A stretch of DNA of 64,000 bases, taken from NCBI GenBank assembly GCA_026018925.1, contig JAKSZU010000016.1, positions 80,176,059-80,240,058 of the forward strand, given 5' to 3'. Position 1 is the stretch's first letter. Each line of letters starts with the position of its first letter. Origin of the DNA: Tupaia tana (taxonomy: Eukaryota; Chordata; Mammalia; Scandentia; Tupaiidae). Positions 43,396-54,072 of the stretch are shown here, piece by piece. Both the position numbers and the translations under genes were made by a program. The notes beneath the pieces are model-generated. The model did no database searches. It was not told where the DNA came from and saw nothing but the letters and a program-made list of their open reading frames with translations.

Positions 43396-43821
43396 ATGGA
43401 TAAGAAGGAATTCATAACAAAAGTCCTCTGTTCCTCCCCTCCATACAAAAGACAAATCCAGAGGCTAATGTGTAAATGGCAAAACATGGACGTACTGACA
43501 AATCATAAGGTCAAATCAGAGTTAATGTTCTTTCTGGCCAAATTCCTTCAAATTCAGGTCGGATATGCAAAACACAAGGCATTGATGTTCTTTGCAGCTC
43601 TTGCATACTGGACAAAAGAGGAGAGACCTCACAAATACTGCAGTCTTCTTAGGAGAGCTCTGGAAATGGATGATATCCATCTACTAGGTAATTCGATGGT
43701 AATCTTTGGAGACAGAAGGCTAAAACAGAGTGTGGAATCTACAATTATGTCCAGTCTTGCTCCAAAGATTCCCTCCGTTAGGTGTGTTTTGGGCTGGACT
43801 CCTGAAATTTTCTATGACTAG
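43396..43821 (+). CDS. Unassigned ORF of 141 codons
   Basis: I do not recognise this protein. The ORF opens MDKKEFITKVLC and ends WTPEIFYD followed by TAG, with an AATAAA-type signal (GAATAAAAG) about 30 bp downstream. It is the longest ATG-started frame outside the SINEs apart from 45343-45801. It is mixed in composition (basic N-terminal third, hydrophobic FFAALAYW segment), lies just after a MIR, and has no introns, Kozak-type strength or domain that I can point to. By simple stop-codon odds one or two frames this long are expected by chance in 64 kb. It could be chance, the relic of an old retroposed gene or ERV, or real. Confidence 0.15.
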   Translation: MDKKEFITKVLCSSPPYKRQIQRLMCKWQNMDVLTNHKVKSELMFFLAKFLQIQVGYAKHKALMFFAALAYWTKEERPHKYCSLLRRALEMDDIHLLGNSMVIFGDRRLKQSVESTIMSSLAPKIPSVRCVLGWTPEIFYD

Positions 43822-46162
43822 CTCTTAACTCACTGAATTATTCCTGAATAAAAGCATGCCCAAGGCCTGAATGCAACATGTTCCCTTCCTAACCCAAGAT
43901 TTTAACTTTGAGCACTTCTGAGTGAAGCCTTTTTCTTTGTAATGATCATGTATGTTTTTATTAAAAGAAATACATAGGTGAGCATGCCTGTTCTTTTATC
44001 CCAGTAAAGATAAATCTTGGGAAAAGACTTGGTCTTTATAAAATAGTGGCATAATCCTATAGACTTCACAATATGGACTCTTCTACAAGGAGCTTGGCAG
44101 ACTCTCTGGTTTCTATAGAAACCAGATATCATAAAAAGATCTATGATATTGACATTCTAGGATATTTTCAATAGAAGAAAGCTCTGGTATCCAGTCTAGA
44201 TTCTTCTTTAAAGAGGAAAGCGATGGGTAGAATTTGAATCATCTCTTCTAGACAATACTTATCAAAAAAATCCTTAACTGCTATAATGCCCTATAGCGTG
44301 TGTCCCTAAAAGATGAGAGATCCATTCCACCTGGAAATCATTACCACCATCACCTTTAAAAAAGCAAGGTATCTTTCTTCACCAGGGAGTTAGTAAATAT
44401 TAAAATTCTCTCTTTGGAGTTCATTTGAACCAGAGCAATTTTCCATGAAGACTACTCACAACGGACACAATTTGACAATAACTATTCTTAGCAATACCAG
44501 TTGGTTGTTTCCATGAGTTCTTTGCCTCTGTAGTCATTAAACCTAATTTTTGACTCTGAGAACACATGTTTCAAAATCCTCCCATGTCAGTTCAGCACCT
44601 AGAAAGACAGAAGGGAAAGTCCCAGAGCTCCATTCTGTATATGATACTCTCTACAAACCAAGAGGGACACATTTCAGCCATATGATAGGCACTTAGAGAA
44701 GTGCAGGGCAAATTTTAAGAACTTGCATTTGCTAAGCTAAAGTGGGGTCAGGCATAGGACCTTTTCCTCTCTGATTTCCATGAACCCCTCTAATGCTTGA
44801 TAATATCCAATTATTCCACTCTCCTTCTTCCTCCATTTTTCTCTCTGTGGATCTTCCATGGGCTTTCCTACCAACCCACAGTAACACCGGCAGGAGTCCT
44901 GGGCTCTCTCCGCTATCTAGTCTTGGATGGGAAAGCCATTCTGATCCACTCTACCTCATGATTCTAGCTGCTTATAACCTAACTGGCACTTTTAAGCATA
45001 TATCCCTCAGTCTTCATCATTTAACAGCTTGTTACAGCACTTGATGTTACAGAGGGAGAGAAAAGAGAAGCACAGACCACAGCTCAGATCCATCCTTGTC
45101 TTTTATGCCTGAAATTGTTATCAGTCAGCCACCACTGAACATTAAAGAGGGCACATCTTGATTTTTTTCTTTCATTTTTTGCACACACAAAGCCTTTCAA
45201 GGGTGTAGTGCTACTTTAAAAAAAAAAAAAAGTGACAGAAACCTTCAACATCCCTGCCAGGTACTGGCAATGAATTGTTGTCTTATTTTTTTTTTTTTTA
45301 ATAGTCTGGGACAATAAAGCAGAGATTTCCCTGTCCCCAGATTTGGAGTGTCTCCAATCTTTAAACTTTATTGCCCAAAAGAGTGTCCAACTGTGTTGGT
45401 GGGAGGAAGTGAGCCCATTAAAATTCATTTGGTATGGAGTCTCCAGAGGACTACACAAGCTTTCATCCTCCTGGCTTCCCCATCACACAAAGTCCACCAG
45501 ACTCCAGTTTCTTAGGGAGACAGGCAAACAAATGAATGATAATAATGTGTTGTCATTGGTGCACACTGTCCCTCTCCTGGTCCCCTCTGTGACCAAAAGC
45601 ACGTTTCTTAGTAAGGGAACTCAGCCAGGTCAGGGACTCAGCATGTCAGCGAGAACAAGAGCAGGACTGCATAGGAAGACGGAGTCAGCTTCTGCAGCGT
45701 CACATGTGACCTCCCATGAACAAAAGTGGTTCGAATCTCAAAAAACACTTCAACTTGGGGTTACTGAAAAGCCAGCTTTCAGATGTGCTTACAGAATCTA
45801 ATAATGGTTCTGCTGTGGCTGCTCAATGCCAGCCACATGAGACAAAGGAGCTAATAAAAATAAATCTTTATCATGAGAGAGCATACGCTTGTTTTCAGTC
45901 TTCTTCCCTTTCGGTATCAAGTTTTATCAAAGAGCTCAGAAATACAAGCTAGAGTCAGAAGCTTTCAGTAACTCTGAGGACCCATCAGAGAGCGACGACC
46001 GTGCTCTGCAGTTGCCTCAGTCACAGAAGAAACACAGCTGTGTACTGAATCCCACGTGGCCAGCTCTGTGAGGGTGGCCACAGCTGCCTTGAACTATCAC
46101 ATCATTCCTATAAGTCTCCGTCATTATCAGAAATAGTCTGTTTTACATTTCCTCAAATCTTG
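43822..46162. other. 2.3 kb of mostly unique sequence
   Basis: No named repeat except A/T runs at about 45217 and 45287. A 152-codon plus-strand frame at 45343-45801 (starts MECLQSLNFIAQKS) has no recognisable domain and I treat it as chance. Confidence 0.4.
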
Positions 46163-46179
46163 CTTCTCCTGAAATTTTT

Positions 46180-46341
46180 TAAATGATTAATTTTATTTAT
46201 TATTATCATTATAAATTTGCTGTAAGGCATGTGCACTCACCAGAGAGAGAAAGAGTGAGAAAGCAAGTCACCAGTTTGGGACTCAAGCCATGGCCAGCCA
46301 TGTGAGAGTCCAGCATCCCAACCACCATACCACCTGTTGGC
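46180..46341 (-). mobile_element. SINE family A short
   Basis: Tail side AAATGATTAATTTTATTTATT, pyrimidine tract complement, head side ACCATACCACCTGTTGGC. TSD CTTCTCCTG(AA/C)ATTTTT at 46163-46179 and 46342-46357. Confidence 0.94.
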
Positions 46342-46388
46342 CTTCTCCTGCATTTTTAACTTACTGGCCAGCCCTAAAGAGAGACTTT

Positions 46389-46610
46389 GTGCCAGCCGTA
46401 TGGCCTGGTGGTTAAGGAAGCTGGATTCCACATGCCCGGCTGAATTCAAATCCCAACCCTAGAGGCTTGAAAAGCAGAGATGTAGATGACCTGAATCCAA
46501 GCAGGATGGAGAAATGGAAGAGGAGGGATTATGCAGGACCACCCCTATGGGAGGGGCTTTCTCCCTCTCCCTGTCTCTCCCCCATAGGTGCACATGTCCT
46601 CTAGCAATTA
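46389..46610 (+). mobile_element. SINE family A long, diverged
   Basis: GTGCCAGCCGTATGGCCTGGTGG, box B-like ATTCAAATCCC, body CCTGAATCCAAGCAGGATGG, end AGGTGCACATGTCCTCTAGC. No clear TSD. Confidence 0.85.
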
Positions 46611-46807
46611 AGAAAGGAGGAGGAAAGGCCTTTACCAGGTGATACGATTTTACTGAAACATATTCTCTGCCTAACAGTCATGGGAAACAAAATTGTCGCT
46701 TCCATGAAATAAAGTTTCCTTAAGTTCACTGGTAAGTTTTAAAACCTCATTTAAAAAGATAGCACTATTTTGAAGGGAGATTTAAAACATCGTTAAAATA
46801 GAATCTT

Positions 46808-47054
46808 CTGGGCCAGCTGGTGATGTTGTGATTGAAATGGCTGGAACCTACATCACCAACCGCACAGTTCAAGTCCCAGACCCAGCAGTCCAAGAAACAC
46901 ACTGGGCGCATGTGTGTGTGTTCAAAATCCCAAAAGGAGAAATGGAGAAGGTCTTGCGGCATGACCATCCCCTACGGGGACGCTTTCGCACTTTCCTTCT
47001 CTCTCAGTTTCACTGACAAGTGCACGCCCTCTAGCAAACCAATCAATTAATAAA
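46808..47054 (+). mobile_element. SINE family A long, diverged
   Basis: CTGGGCCAGCTGGTGATGTTGTG, box B-like GTTCAAGTCCC, end CAAGTGCACGCCCTCTAGC with an AATTAATAAAAAAC tail. Probable TSD AAAA(T/C)(A)GAATCTT-type at 46795-46807 and about 47055-47067. Confidence 0.88.
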
Positions 47055-47067
47055 AAACAAAATCTTA

Positions 47068-47524
47068 CAAAATGGAAAATCTACATTAGTTAGTTCTAAG
47101 AAGCCATATCTCAGACCGGAGGCAAGCAAAATATCTGTAATAATAAGAAGCACCTTGCTTACTATTTTCTTGTTGTTATTATAAATGGCAAATGTATCCT
47201 CTAAATTCAATCTGAAGCCTTAAGCACGGCAAATAAGTCATCCCATAAATATAGGGGTGGAGTGTCCTGAGACAAAGGAACTGAGAATATAAAGGGGTAG
47301 AATGACCTTGGCATATTTTAAGATGAGGGCGAGAGAGGGTGATGAAATCAGAGTAAAGAAGGAAAAATGTGCTTAGAAATTAGGTCTTTAAGGTAGGCAG
47401 AGACCAGATGGTATGGGACCTCATGGGTGGCAGTCATTTCTTTTCTTTTTCTTCTTTTTTTTTTTCCCCCTAAGCATAATAGGACACCACTGGACAGTTT
47501 TCAGTATGGGATTAGCAGAATTGG
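47068..47524. other. Unique sequence with a T-rich run at about 47450
   Basis: No gene or named repeat. Confidence 0.35.
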
Positions 47525-47550
47525 CTTGTTTTGTTTTTTGATTGTGGTAA

Positions 47551-47551
<1 letters not shown>

Positions 47552-47585
<34 letters not shown>
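47552..47585 (+). repeat. (AC)n microsatellite, 17 units
   Basis: Pure AC repeat within the L1M fragment. Confidence 0.95.
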
Positions 47586-47589
<4 letters not shown>

Positions 47590-47679
47590 ATTATCTTAAC
47601 CATTTTTAAGCATATTTCAATAATGTTAAACTATATTCACATTGCTGTGCAATAAACCTTCAGAACCTTTTTCATCTTT

Positions 47680-47930
47680 TTTGGGGGGGGAAGAGGTTTT
47701 TGCTATAGGGCTCGTGTGCTCGCCAGTCAGACAGAGAGAGAGAAAGCGAGAAATCACCCCCCAGGGGGGATGGCCATGCCACAATCCCTTCTCCTCCATT
47801 CTCCTCTTGGGATCTTCAGCACGCACGCACATGCACCCGGCGTGAGTTTTAAGCCACCAGGTCTGGGACGCGAACCATGGTCGACTGCATGGAAGTCCAG
47901 CAACATAGCCATTATGCTAACTGCTGGTTC
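47680..47930 (-). mobile_element. SINE family A long, young-type, in L1M
   Basis: Complete minus-strand copy. TSD CAGAACCTTTT(T)CATCTTT at 47661-47679 and 47931-47948, differing by one T. Interrupts the L1M text cleanly. Confidence 0.96.
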
Positions 47931-48165
47931 CAGAACCTTTTCATCTTTCAAATTTGAAGCTAAGTTCCCATTAAATCACAACCCTCATCACCTCTTCTCT
48001 AAGCTCCTGGTACTCACCATTGCTCTGTCTTTATGACTTTAGTGACTTTAGATACTTCATGTGAGTGGAATCACATAGTATCTGTCTTTTTGTGACTATC
48101 ATATTTCACTGAGCAAAATATCCTCAAGGTCCACGTTGTATCATATAACAGGATCTGCTTCCTTT

Positions 48166-48779
48166 TCAAAGTTGAATTAAGTTCCCGCATAAGGACAGAC
48201 AGGCTGCCTATCCAGTTGGGATGCCTTCTTCTACCTTCCTGCTTCTACCTCTCTTCCTTCTTTCTGTGGGTGCTGCCGTGAAGATGGTGAGTTGAAGATG
48301 TTAATGTTACATCGTTTGGCTTCCTCCTTTGGAGGAAGGCCCTGGGGAGTCCGGTTAGGAAGGTACTGCAGTAGTCGAGGTAAAGAATAGTTGGAAACCC
48401 TGGACGAGGTACGGCAGTGGAGACCTTGAGAACAGAGACATAGGCCAGACCTTGGACGTAAGGTCTCAATGACATGGTGACAGATAAGTGGAGTGGACTG
48501 AAGGAAGGAAAGTACTCAGAGGACATGAAACCGGTAAGACAATGAGCTCAGTACCTGGAGTATAGCAACCCCTCAATAAAGATTAGCTGCGACTATAATT
48601 ACTCTAATCCTGACTGCCATTCCTGGTTAGACATTTAACACTCCAGAAATACACTTGGGCAAATGCAACATGAGAGGTGAGTCCAGACTATTCTATGGGC
48701 TCATAGTTGTCACATGTTTATAAACAGTTTATGCAAGTCCCTGACTCATCTCAACACAGCTGAAATATCAGTTGGTTCC
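48166..48779. other. Mostly unique; possible MIR end at 48510-48600
   Basis: GCTCAGTACCTGGAGTATAGCAACCCCTCAATAAAGATTAGC resembles a MIR or L2 3' end but stands alone. No gene. Confidence 0.4.
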
Positions 48780-49640
48780 CTAAGTACCGCTGGCATGGGA
48801 ATACCTTCCTGGTGTTCCACCAGCTACGCCTCATTCACACCGGCACCGCCTTCACCCAAGCTGTTCCTGCCTGCACTGGTTCCTTTGCCACTCTTCAGAC
48901 CTGAGGGCAGGCTCTTCCTCCAGCCCCCCTTCCTCTGCTGGCTGCTTCTGCATGGCTCCCTCTCTCTGTGCTCTGCTCTCCCTACATCAGTCCTCCCTTA
49001 GGTCCAAAACAACTGTCGTCATCTTTCTTTTTTTTTTTTTTTTTTTTTTGCTGTAGGGACTTGTGCTTGTCAGAGCAGGTGAGTCCCCTTCGGGGGAAAG
49101 ACCACATCACCATCCCTTCTCCTGCACCGTCCTCTCAGGATTTGGGGCTTGCACACACGCATGCACACATGCACGCACACACCATGTTTTTCAAGCTGCA
49201 GTGTCTGGCACTTGAATCACACAGTCGGCCATGTGAGCTCTACCACCTCAGCCACCACACCACCTGGCTGCCCCACAACAGCGATCTGGCCGCTCTCACC
49301 TCGGGGCATTTGCATATGCTGTCCCTTCCCCTGTAGTCTGAAAAACCTGCCAGGCTTCCTTCACCCCCCTCACCCCCTTCTCCCCATCCTTCAACGTCCC
49401 TTCCATTCTCACCTGTCATCTTAGGAGAGCATGTCTCGACCTATTCAAGTTCAGACAGCTTCCTTCCTTGACCGCTTTCTCAGAGCCAGACGGTAATTAC
49501 AGGTGTGCTCCTGCGGTTATGTGACTTCCCACATAGGCTCTTCTGATTTCACTCAACTGGAAGCTCCTAGGTAACAGACTCTGCCAGTTTTACCCATTGG
49601 ACTTCGATATATTCAAAATAAATGAATGAGTGAGCTACCG
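48780..49640 (+). mobile_element. L2 LINE 3' part, split by a SINE
   Basis: L2 3' text: AAGCTGTTCCTGCCTGCAC upstream of the SINE, then CTCGGGGCATTTGCATATGCTGTCCC, CAGACGGTAATTACAGG and the end GAAGCTCCTAGGTAACAGACTCTGCC and AAAATAAATGAATGAGTGA. The 3' part is secure, while the part before the SINE is by order only. Confidence 0.7.
49028..49274 (-). mobile_element. SINE family A long, in L2
   Basis: T-run then GCTGTAGGGACTTGTGCTTGTC, GACCACATCACCATCCCTTCTCC, ACGCACACACCATGTTTTTCAAG, head side ACCACACCACCTGGCTGCCC. Diverged, TSD not clear. Confidence 0.88.
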
Positions 49641-49749
49641 GAACCACTGCCATCGAGAGCTATTTTTTATATTAATCATCCTTATGTATGTTATTTTCCC
49701 TTCACTAACTCTGGCTGAATTTTGTCTGGGCCTTAGAATCCCGCATTTT

Positions 49750-50020
49750 GGGACCAGCAGTTAGCGTAATGGCTATGTTGCTGGACTGCCATGTAGTCGA
49801 CTGCAGTTCGAGTCCCGGACCCAGTGGCTTAAAATCACGCCAGGTGCGTGTGTGTGCGTGCCCAAGATCCCGAGAGGAGAATGGAGGAGAAGGGATTGCG
49901 GCATGGCCATCCCCCCTGGGGGGTGATTTCTCGCTTTCTGTCTGTCTCTCTCTGTCTGGCGAGCGCACGCGCCCTATAGCAAAAACCTCTCCAAAAAAAA
50001 GAAGAAGAAGAAAAAAAAAA
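49750..50020 (+). mobile_element. SINE family A long, young-type
   Basis: Near-consensus from GGGACCAGCAGTTAGCGTAAT to GCAAAAACCTCTCC and a tail with (GAA)n. TSD GAATCC(C/T)GCATTTT at 49736-49749 and 50021-50034 with one mismatch. Confidence 0.97.
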
Positions 50021-50034
50021 GAATCCTGCATTTT

Positions 50035-51539
50035 ATTCTTGACTGTTTCATATAAATCTGTTTTCTCTGTCCACTTAAACAGGTAGAGTTCTTGAGGATG
50101 AACCGATGCCTCATTTATTTTGAATCCTCTCTCCTTTCTCCAAACATACGCCAATACTCCACCATCTCTGCCTCGCTGTGCTGGGTGCTGAGGACACGCA
50201 AAGTAAATGCATGTCTACAACCACACCCTGGAACACCCACCATGGGCTTCTATTTATCACAGCCCATAGCAGGATTTTAAAAATTCATATTCCTGTTGGA
50301 TATAACAGGGGAATTTCATTTCCAAATACGATTTTCCTGTTTGTTAAATAAGAGTTCCTTCCCCAGAGCCATTTTTCTAATCATGAATTTGTGTATTTTT
50401 AGATTCCTTTTATAAACAAAGCTCGATTGAGTCATGAACGTCAGAGTGAGAATGAGTGTCTACAAGCTTTACATTTCTGCTATTGACTGTGACATACTGA
50501 AAGTGACAACTATATAAAAGTGATTGACAACCAACAGCTTAGAGGAATACTTCAAATCCATCCACTGAGCAAGAACCAGCATAACTAGGCCAGAATCCCC
50601 AAGTCTGGTGAAGAGAAAAACAATTGGAGTGGATTTTGTTTTTTGAATAGAAGTGCCAATTTGACAGGCTCTATTCTGCTTTTGTAGAATAACGTCAGCA
50701 AGGATGCAATTAAGTGCACATACATGGAGTTTTCGGGAAACCAACACAGTCATGGAGGAGCTCATGCTTTTGACCTCTCACCTTTGTCCATCTCTCTACC
50801 AGGCTGATGTGTCGCATAAGGCTCAGTGTATTTGAAAAGGGATAGGCAGATCTCAGCCTTGGCTGTACCTGCCCGTTTGAGTCCTCTGCCCTGTTAATTG
50901 GAAGCCATATCGTTTCTCACCGGAAAGGTACCACACAGCATTCCTCACTATCACTGCGCCGTAATCTGTGCATCCATATGCCAGCAGAATCAGAAAAGCA
51001 AACGCATTAGACCCCAAATGATCTCTGAAATAACCGGGCTGACGTTTAAGGTCAGGGGACTATGAAGCCAAAGCTGGATGCATGGGTGCCTGTGATCCAA
51101 AGCAAATAGGCTGCCAACAGGAGGGCTGTGAGGACGCCCGGAATCGGACATACTTGTCAGAACACCACTGGTGCCGGCTCTCTCGTGCGTGCTCGCAGAG
51201 CCCCCGGGAGCTGTGTGGGGCCTTATCTTGGGAATGCTCTGTGTCACGAAGGCATATGGCTGCCTCTCCTCTAGCCTGCCATTCCTCTGAAGGAAGAAAA
51301 CAAAAGCAAACAGCAAAATTGTTACACAAGTGCTTCAACACGGAAAGATGACGAGGATGCTTGGGCATAAGCAAAAGAAGACTGCTCTTATGAGAGACTA
51401 CATACAGTTTTAAATTCAACTGCCAAGAATTATTTAAGGAAGATCTAGCTTAAGGAAAGTTCTCCTCATATGATATTACTATCTTTAGTGTAAGATTTGC
51501 CTCAAAAAGGGCTGGAATAGGTTGTAAGCGATAATTACA
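50035..51539. other. 1.5 kb unique sequence
   Basis: No named repeat. A 119-codon minus-strand frame (51060-51419) overlaps an 89-codon plus-strand frame in the same place, and neither shows a family resemblance. Confidence 0.4.
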
Positions 51540-52020
51540 AATTCATTCCATCCCTGCTTGCAGGTACCTTTGCACGGTGATCTGGCTGTTCCCTCCATCA
51601 CTATCCATCACTCTCTGTCTTTGACTCTGGAGGTGGCTGTGTGACTTGCTTTGATGAACCAGATATCAGAAAATGTGATGCAAGCAGGGTCTGGAAAACA
51701 CTTGTGAGTTAAAGATCACTTTGTTGCTGTGCTTGGAACTCTAAGACTAATGGTAGCATACTGATCAAGCCTAAATTAGCCAGTTAGAGGGGTCACAGAA
51801 AAACGGAGGCACGTCAACAAATCAACAGTGTGAGGAAAGCTACCACAGACGATCCTGTATCAGTGGCATGAGAAAGCCCAGGTAAAACCAACAGAGAAAA
51901 CACTCAGCTGAGCCCAGACCACCTTGTCCACCCACAGAAATTCGAGTTAAAGAATGATTTTTGTTTTAAGCCATAAAATGTTGGAACAGTTTGTTACACA
52001 GCAATAGGTAACGTTACAAG
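51540..52020 (+). mobile_element. Possible old LTR or MER-type repeat
   Basis: The end TTTTTGTTTTAAGCCATAAAATGTTGGAACAGTTTGTTACACAGCAATAGG closely recalls a common mammalian repeat 3' end. Upstream GGTGGCTGTGTGACTTGCTTTGATGAACC fits the same text. I cannot assign the family from memory. Confidence 0.45.
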
Positions 52021-52144
52021 GGCAAGAGTATTATGAATCCTTGGACTTCTGCAATCTCCTTTATTGCATTTAGTCTAGAGAAGTGGAGAGGAGAGACAGG
52101 AAAACTATTCTTAGATAACTATAGATATTTGGGAGACTTTTTCT

Positions 52145-52347
52145 TTTTAGTTTTTTGTTTGTTTTGTACAAGGGCCTGTATGCTCATCAGAGAGAGTGAG
52201 TCAGACAGGGACAGTGAGAAAGTGAGAAGTCCCCTCCGGGGGAGGAGGGAATGGCCAACCTGTAACCCCTGTTCCTGGGATTTGGGCTACTATGGTAGGC
52301 CATGTGGGAGTCTAGCACCTTAATCATTATGCAACCTGCTGGCTCCT
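52145..52347 (-). mobile_element. SINE family A, diverged
   Basis: TTTTGTACAAGGGCCTGTATGCTC, pyrimidine tract complement, GAAGTCCCCTCCGGGGG, head side ATTATGCAACCTGCTGGCTCC. The body is shortened. TGGGAGACTTTTT and TGGGAAGCTATTTTT may be a worn TSD. Confidence 0.85.
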
Positions 52348-52840
52348 GGGAAGCTATTTTTAATATTATTTTTATTGGGGAAAAGTGATGAAAGAACATG
52401 GCAAAAAAAAATGGAATGCAAATAGTGTGCTATAAATTGTTAGTTTCCTCCTACCATGAAACTTCAGAATAATCTTCTGAATAACCATCATTAGCAGTTC
52501 CTTATGCCTCTTTAGAATGTATCTATGTTTCCATTTGTAGAAATCTTCATCCATAAATCTTACAGTATATGCACTGCTCTGTTATCTTCTTTATTCCATT
52601 ACCTACATCTACATTCATACTGTAGCCAAGTTGATAGTTTTCATCTTTTTATAATATCACATTTAGGCCTACCTCATCCTTTAAGTGTCTGAATATTATT
52701 GTGTACAAGGTATAACATAGGATGGCAATAAAAAAGGCATAACTCTATGGATTCAACCCAGACCAACAAGAATAAAATACTGAGAAGGAAGGGTCTCTGG
52801 TTCATGTCTGCAAAGGAAGCCCACAAAGGTGGTCATTTGA
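52348..52840. other. Unique A+T-rich sequence
   Basis: CACATTTAGGCCTACCTCATCC and CTTTAAGTGTCTGAATATTATTGTG near 52670 may be old LINE text. No gene. Confidence 0.35.
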
Positions 52841-53191
52841 GTCTGTTATTGTGTTGCTTAACAGAAATTCATGAGACTGGGTGATTTATAACAAATAAAA
52901 GTTTATTTTGCTCACAATTCTCATGGCTGGAAAGTCCAAGGGCCTCTAGAACTACAACACAAAATGGCTGAAAGAAACAGAAAGGAAGGCATATTCTTGC
53001 AAACAGAGGTGGTGGGGGAGAGAAAACAGACTTTGTCAATTCCTCTCTTTGTCCCTCCCACGCTTCCAGCCAACTGGACTTCTCATTAGATCCTGGGTCC
53101 TAAAGGTCTCACCGTCTCTCAAAGCCCCTATGATAGGGACTAGATTTCCAAAACATGAATCTTTGAGAGATGAAGTATTATTCAAATAGCA
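52841..53191 (-). mobile_element. MaLR LTR (MST/MLT-like), solo
   Basis: Antisense LTR: GTCTGTTATTGTGTTGC, GAGACTGGGTGATTTATAAC, TTTATTTTGCTCACAATTCTC, TAAAGGTCTCACCGTCTC, end ATTCAAATAGCA. About 350 bp. Confidence 0.82.
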
Positions 53192-53374
53192 GTGGTCCAT
53201 CAGGAACACTTGCCATCCTAAAAGAGGTGAACCCTATATAGGGATCAGGTGGTAGCAGCACAGATTAGAAGGGTCAGAGAGGCAAAAATGGGGAAATGCC
53301 ACAAATACAGGCTTAGCAGCACAATTTATCTACCATCAATACTTCCTTTCTCCCCTTCTGGCCTCCTCTCAGAT

Positions 53375-53595
53375 TAGTTCATGATTACTAAGCATCTCCT
53401 ATGTGTTAGGTACTGTGATAATGTCTTAGATACACAATTTCATGGAATCTTTAAAGTAGTCTTCTGACATGGGTTCTACTAAAACCCTATTTTACAATGA
53501 GCAACCTTGAGACTTAAGATTAAAGAACTTTCCCAACGTCCTTGGACGTTGAGACAAGACCTGAGCTCCTAACCACTGCACTGCTTTAGGGCCAC
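53375..53595 (-). mobile_element. MIR SINE
   Basis: Antisense MIR: GCATCTCCTATGTGTTAGGTACTGTG, ATTTCATGGAATCTTTAAAG, CTGACATGGGTTCTACTAAAACCC, GAACTTTCCCAACGTCC, CTAACCACTGCACTGC. Confidence 0.8.
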
Positions 53596-53934
53596 TTAAC
53601 TAGGCCTTTCCTAGGGAACTTCACAGGGCTAAGGTTATAGACTTTGTAGAAGGAAGCCCAAGGGAGTCAGGGTTCATGCTGTCAGCTCCTTCTGGAGCCA
53701 TAGCTGTTGTGGCTGATATGGGTCCCTGTAGATACCTTCCTATGAGTTAAAAACATCTAATAAAACCATATGATTTCTCTATATCCACCCACTAGCCAAG
53801 GGCAATGCCTGAAGAACAACTGGGGTAACTTTTTAACTCTAGATAAGTAATATTCTGTTAAGGGATGAATGGCCCAATGTATTCCTAGGAAACTGCAGTT
53901 TCACCACTATGATCTCCCACACAGGCATTCAAAG
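53596..53934. other. Unique sequence, no gene seen
   Basis: No recognised repeat or supported ORF. Confidence 0.35.
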
Positions 53935-54072
53935 TCAAGGACACACCTGCCCTCCACTAGAATGTAAACTGTACAAGAGCAGGGATCTTATCTATCTTGT
54001 TCATCATTATCTCTTCAGCACCTGCAAGGATCTCTGTCAAGTATTTAGTGAATCAATGAATGAGTAAATCCA
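53935..54072 (+). mobile_element. L2 LINE 3' end
   Basis: CCTCCACTAGAATGTAAACTG, AGAGCAGGGATCTTATCTATCTTGTTCATC, TCAGCACCTGCAAGG, AAGTATTTAGTGAATCAATGAATGAG: the standard L2 3' terminus. Confidence 0.85.

Larger units (their letters stand above)
47525..48165 (-). mobile_element. L1M-type LINE fragment, split by a SINE
   Basis: CTTAACCATTTTTAAGCATATTTC, CACATTGCTGTGCAATAAACC, then after the SINE CACCATTGCTCTGTC, TACTTCATGTGAGTGGAATCAC, TTTCACTGAGCAAAATATCCTC and AGGTCCACGTTGTATC: antisense old-L1 3' sequence in the expected order. Confidence 0.65.

Noticed and set aside
45343-45801. 152-codon plus-strand ORF as a gene
   Set aside because: No domain, no composition or splice context. A length that chance allows in 64 kb.
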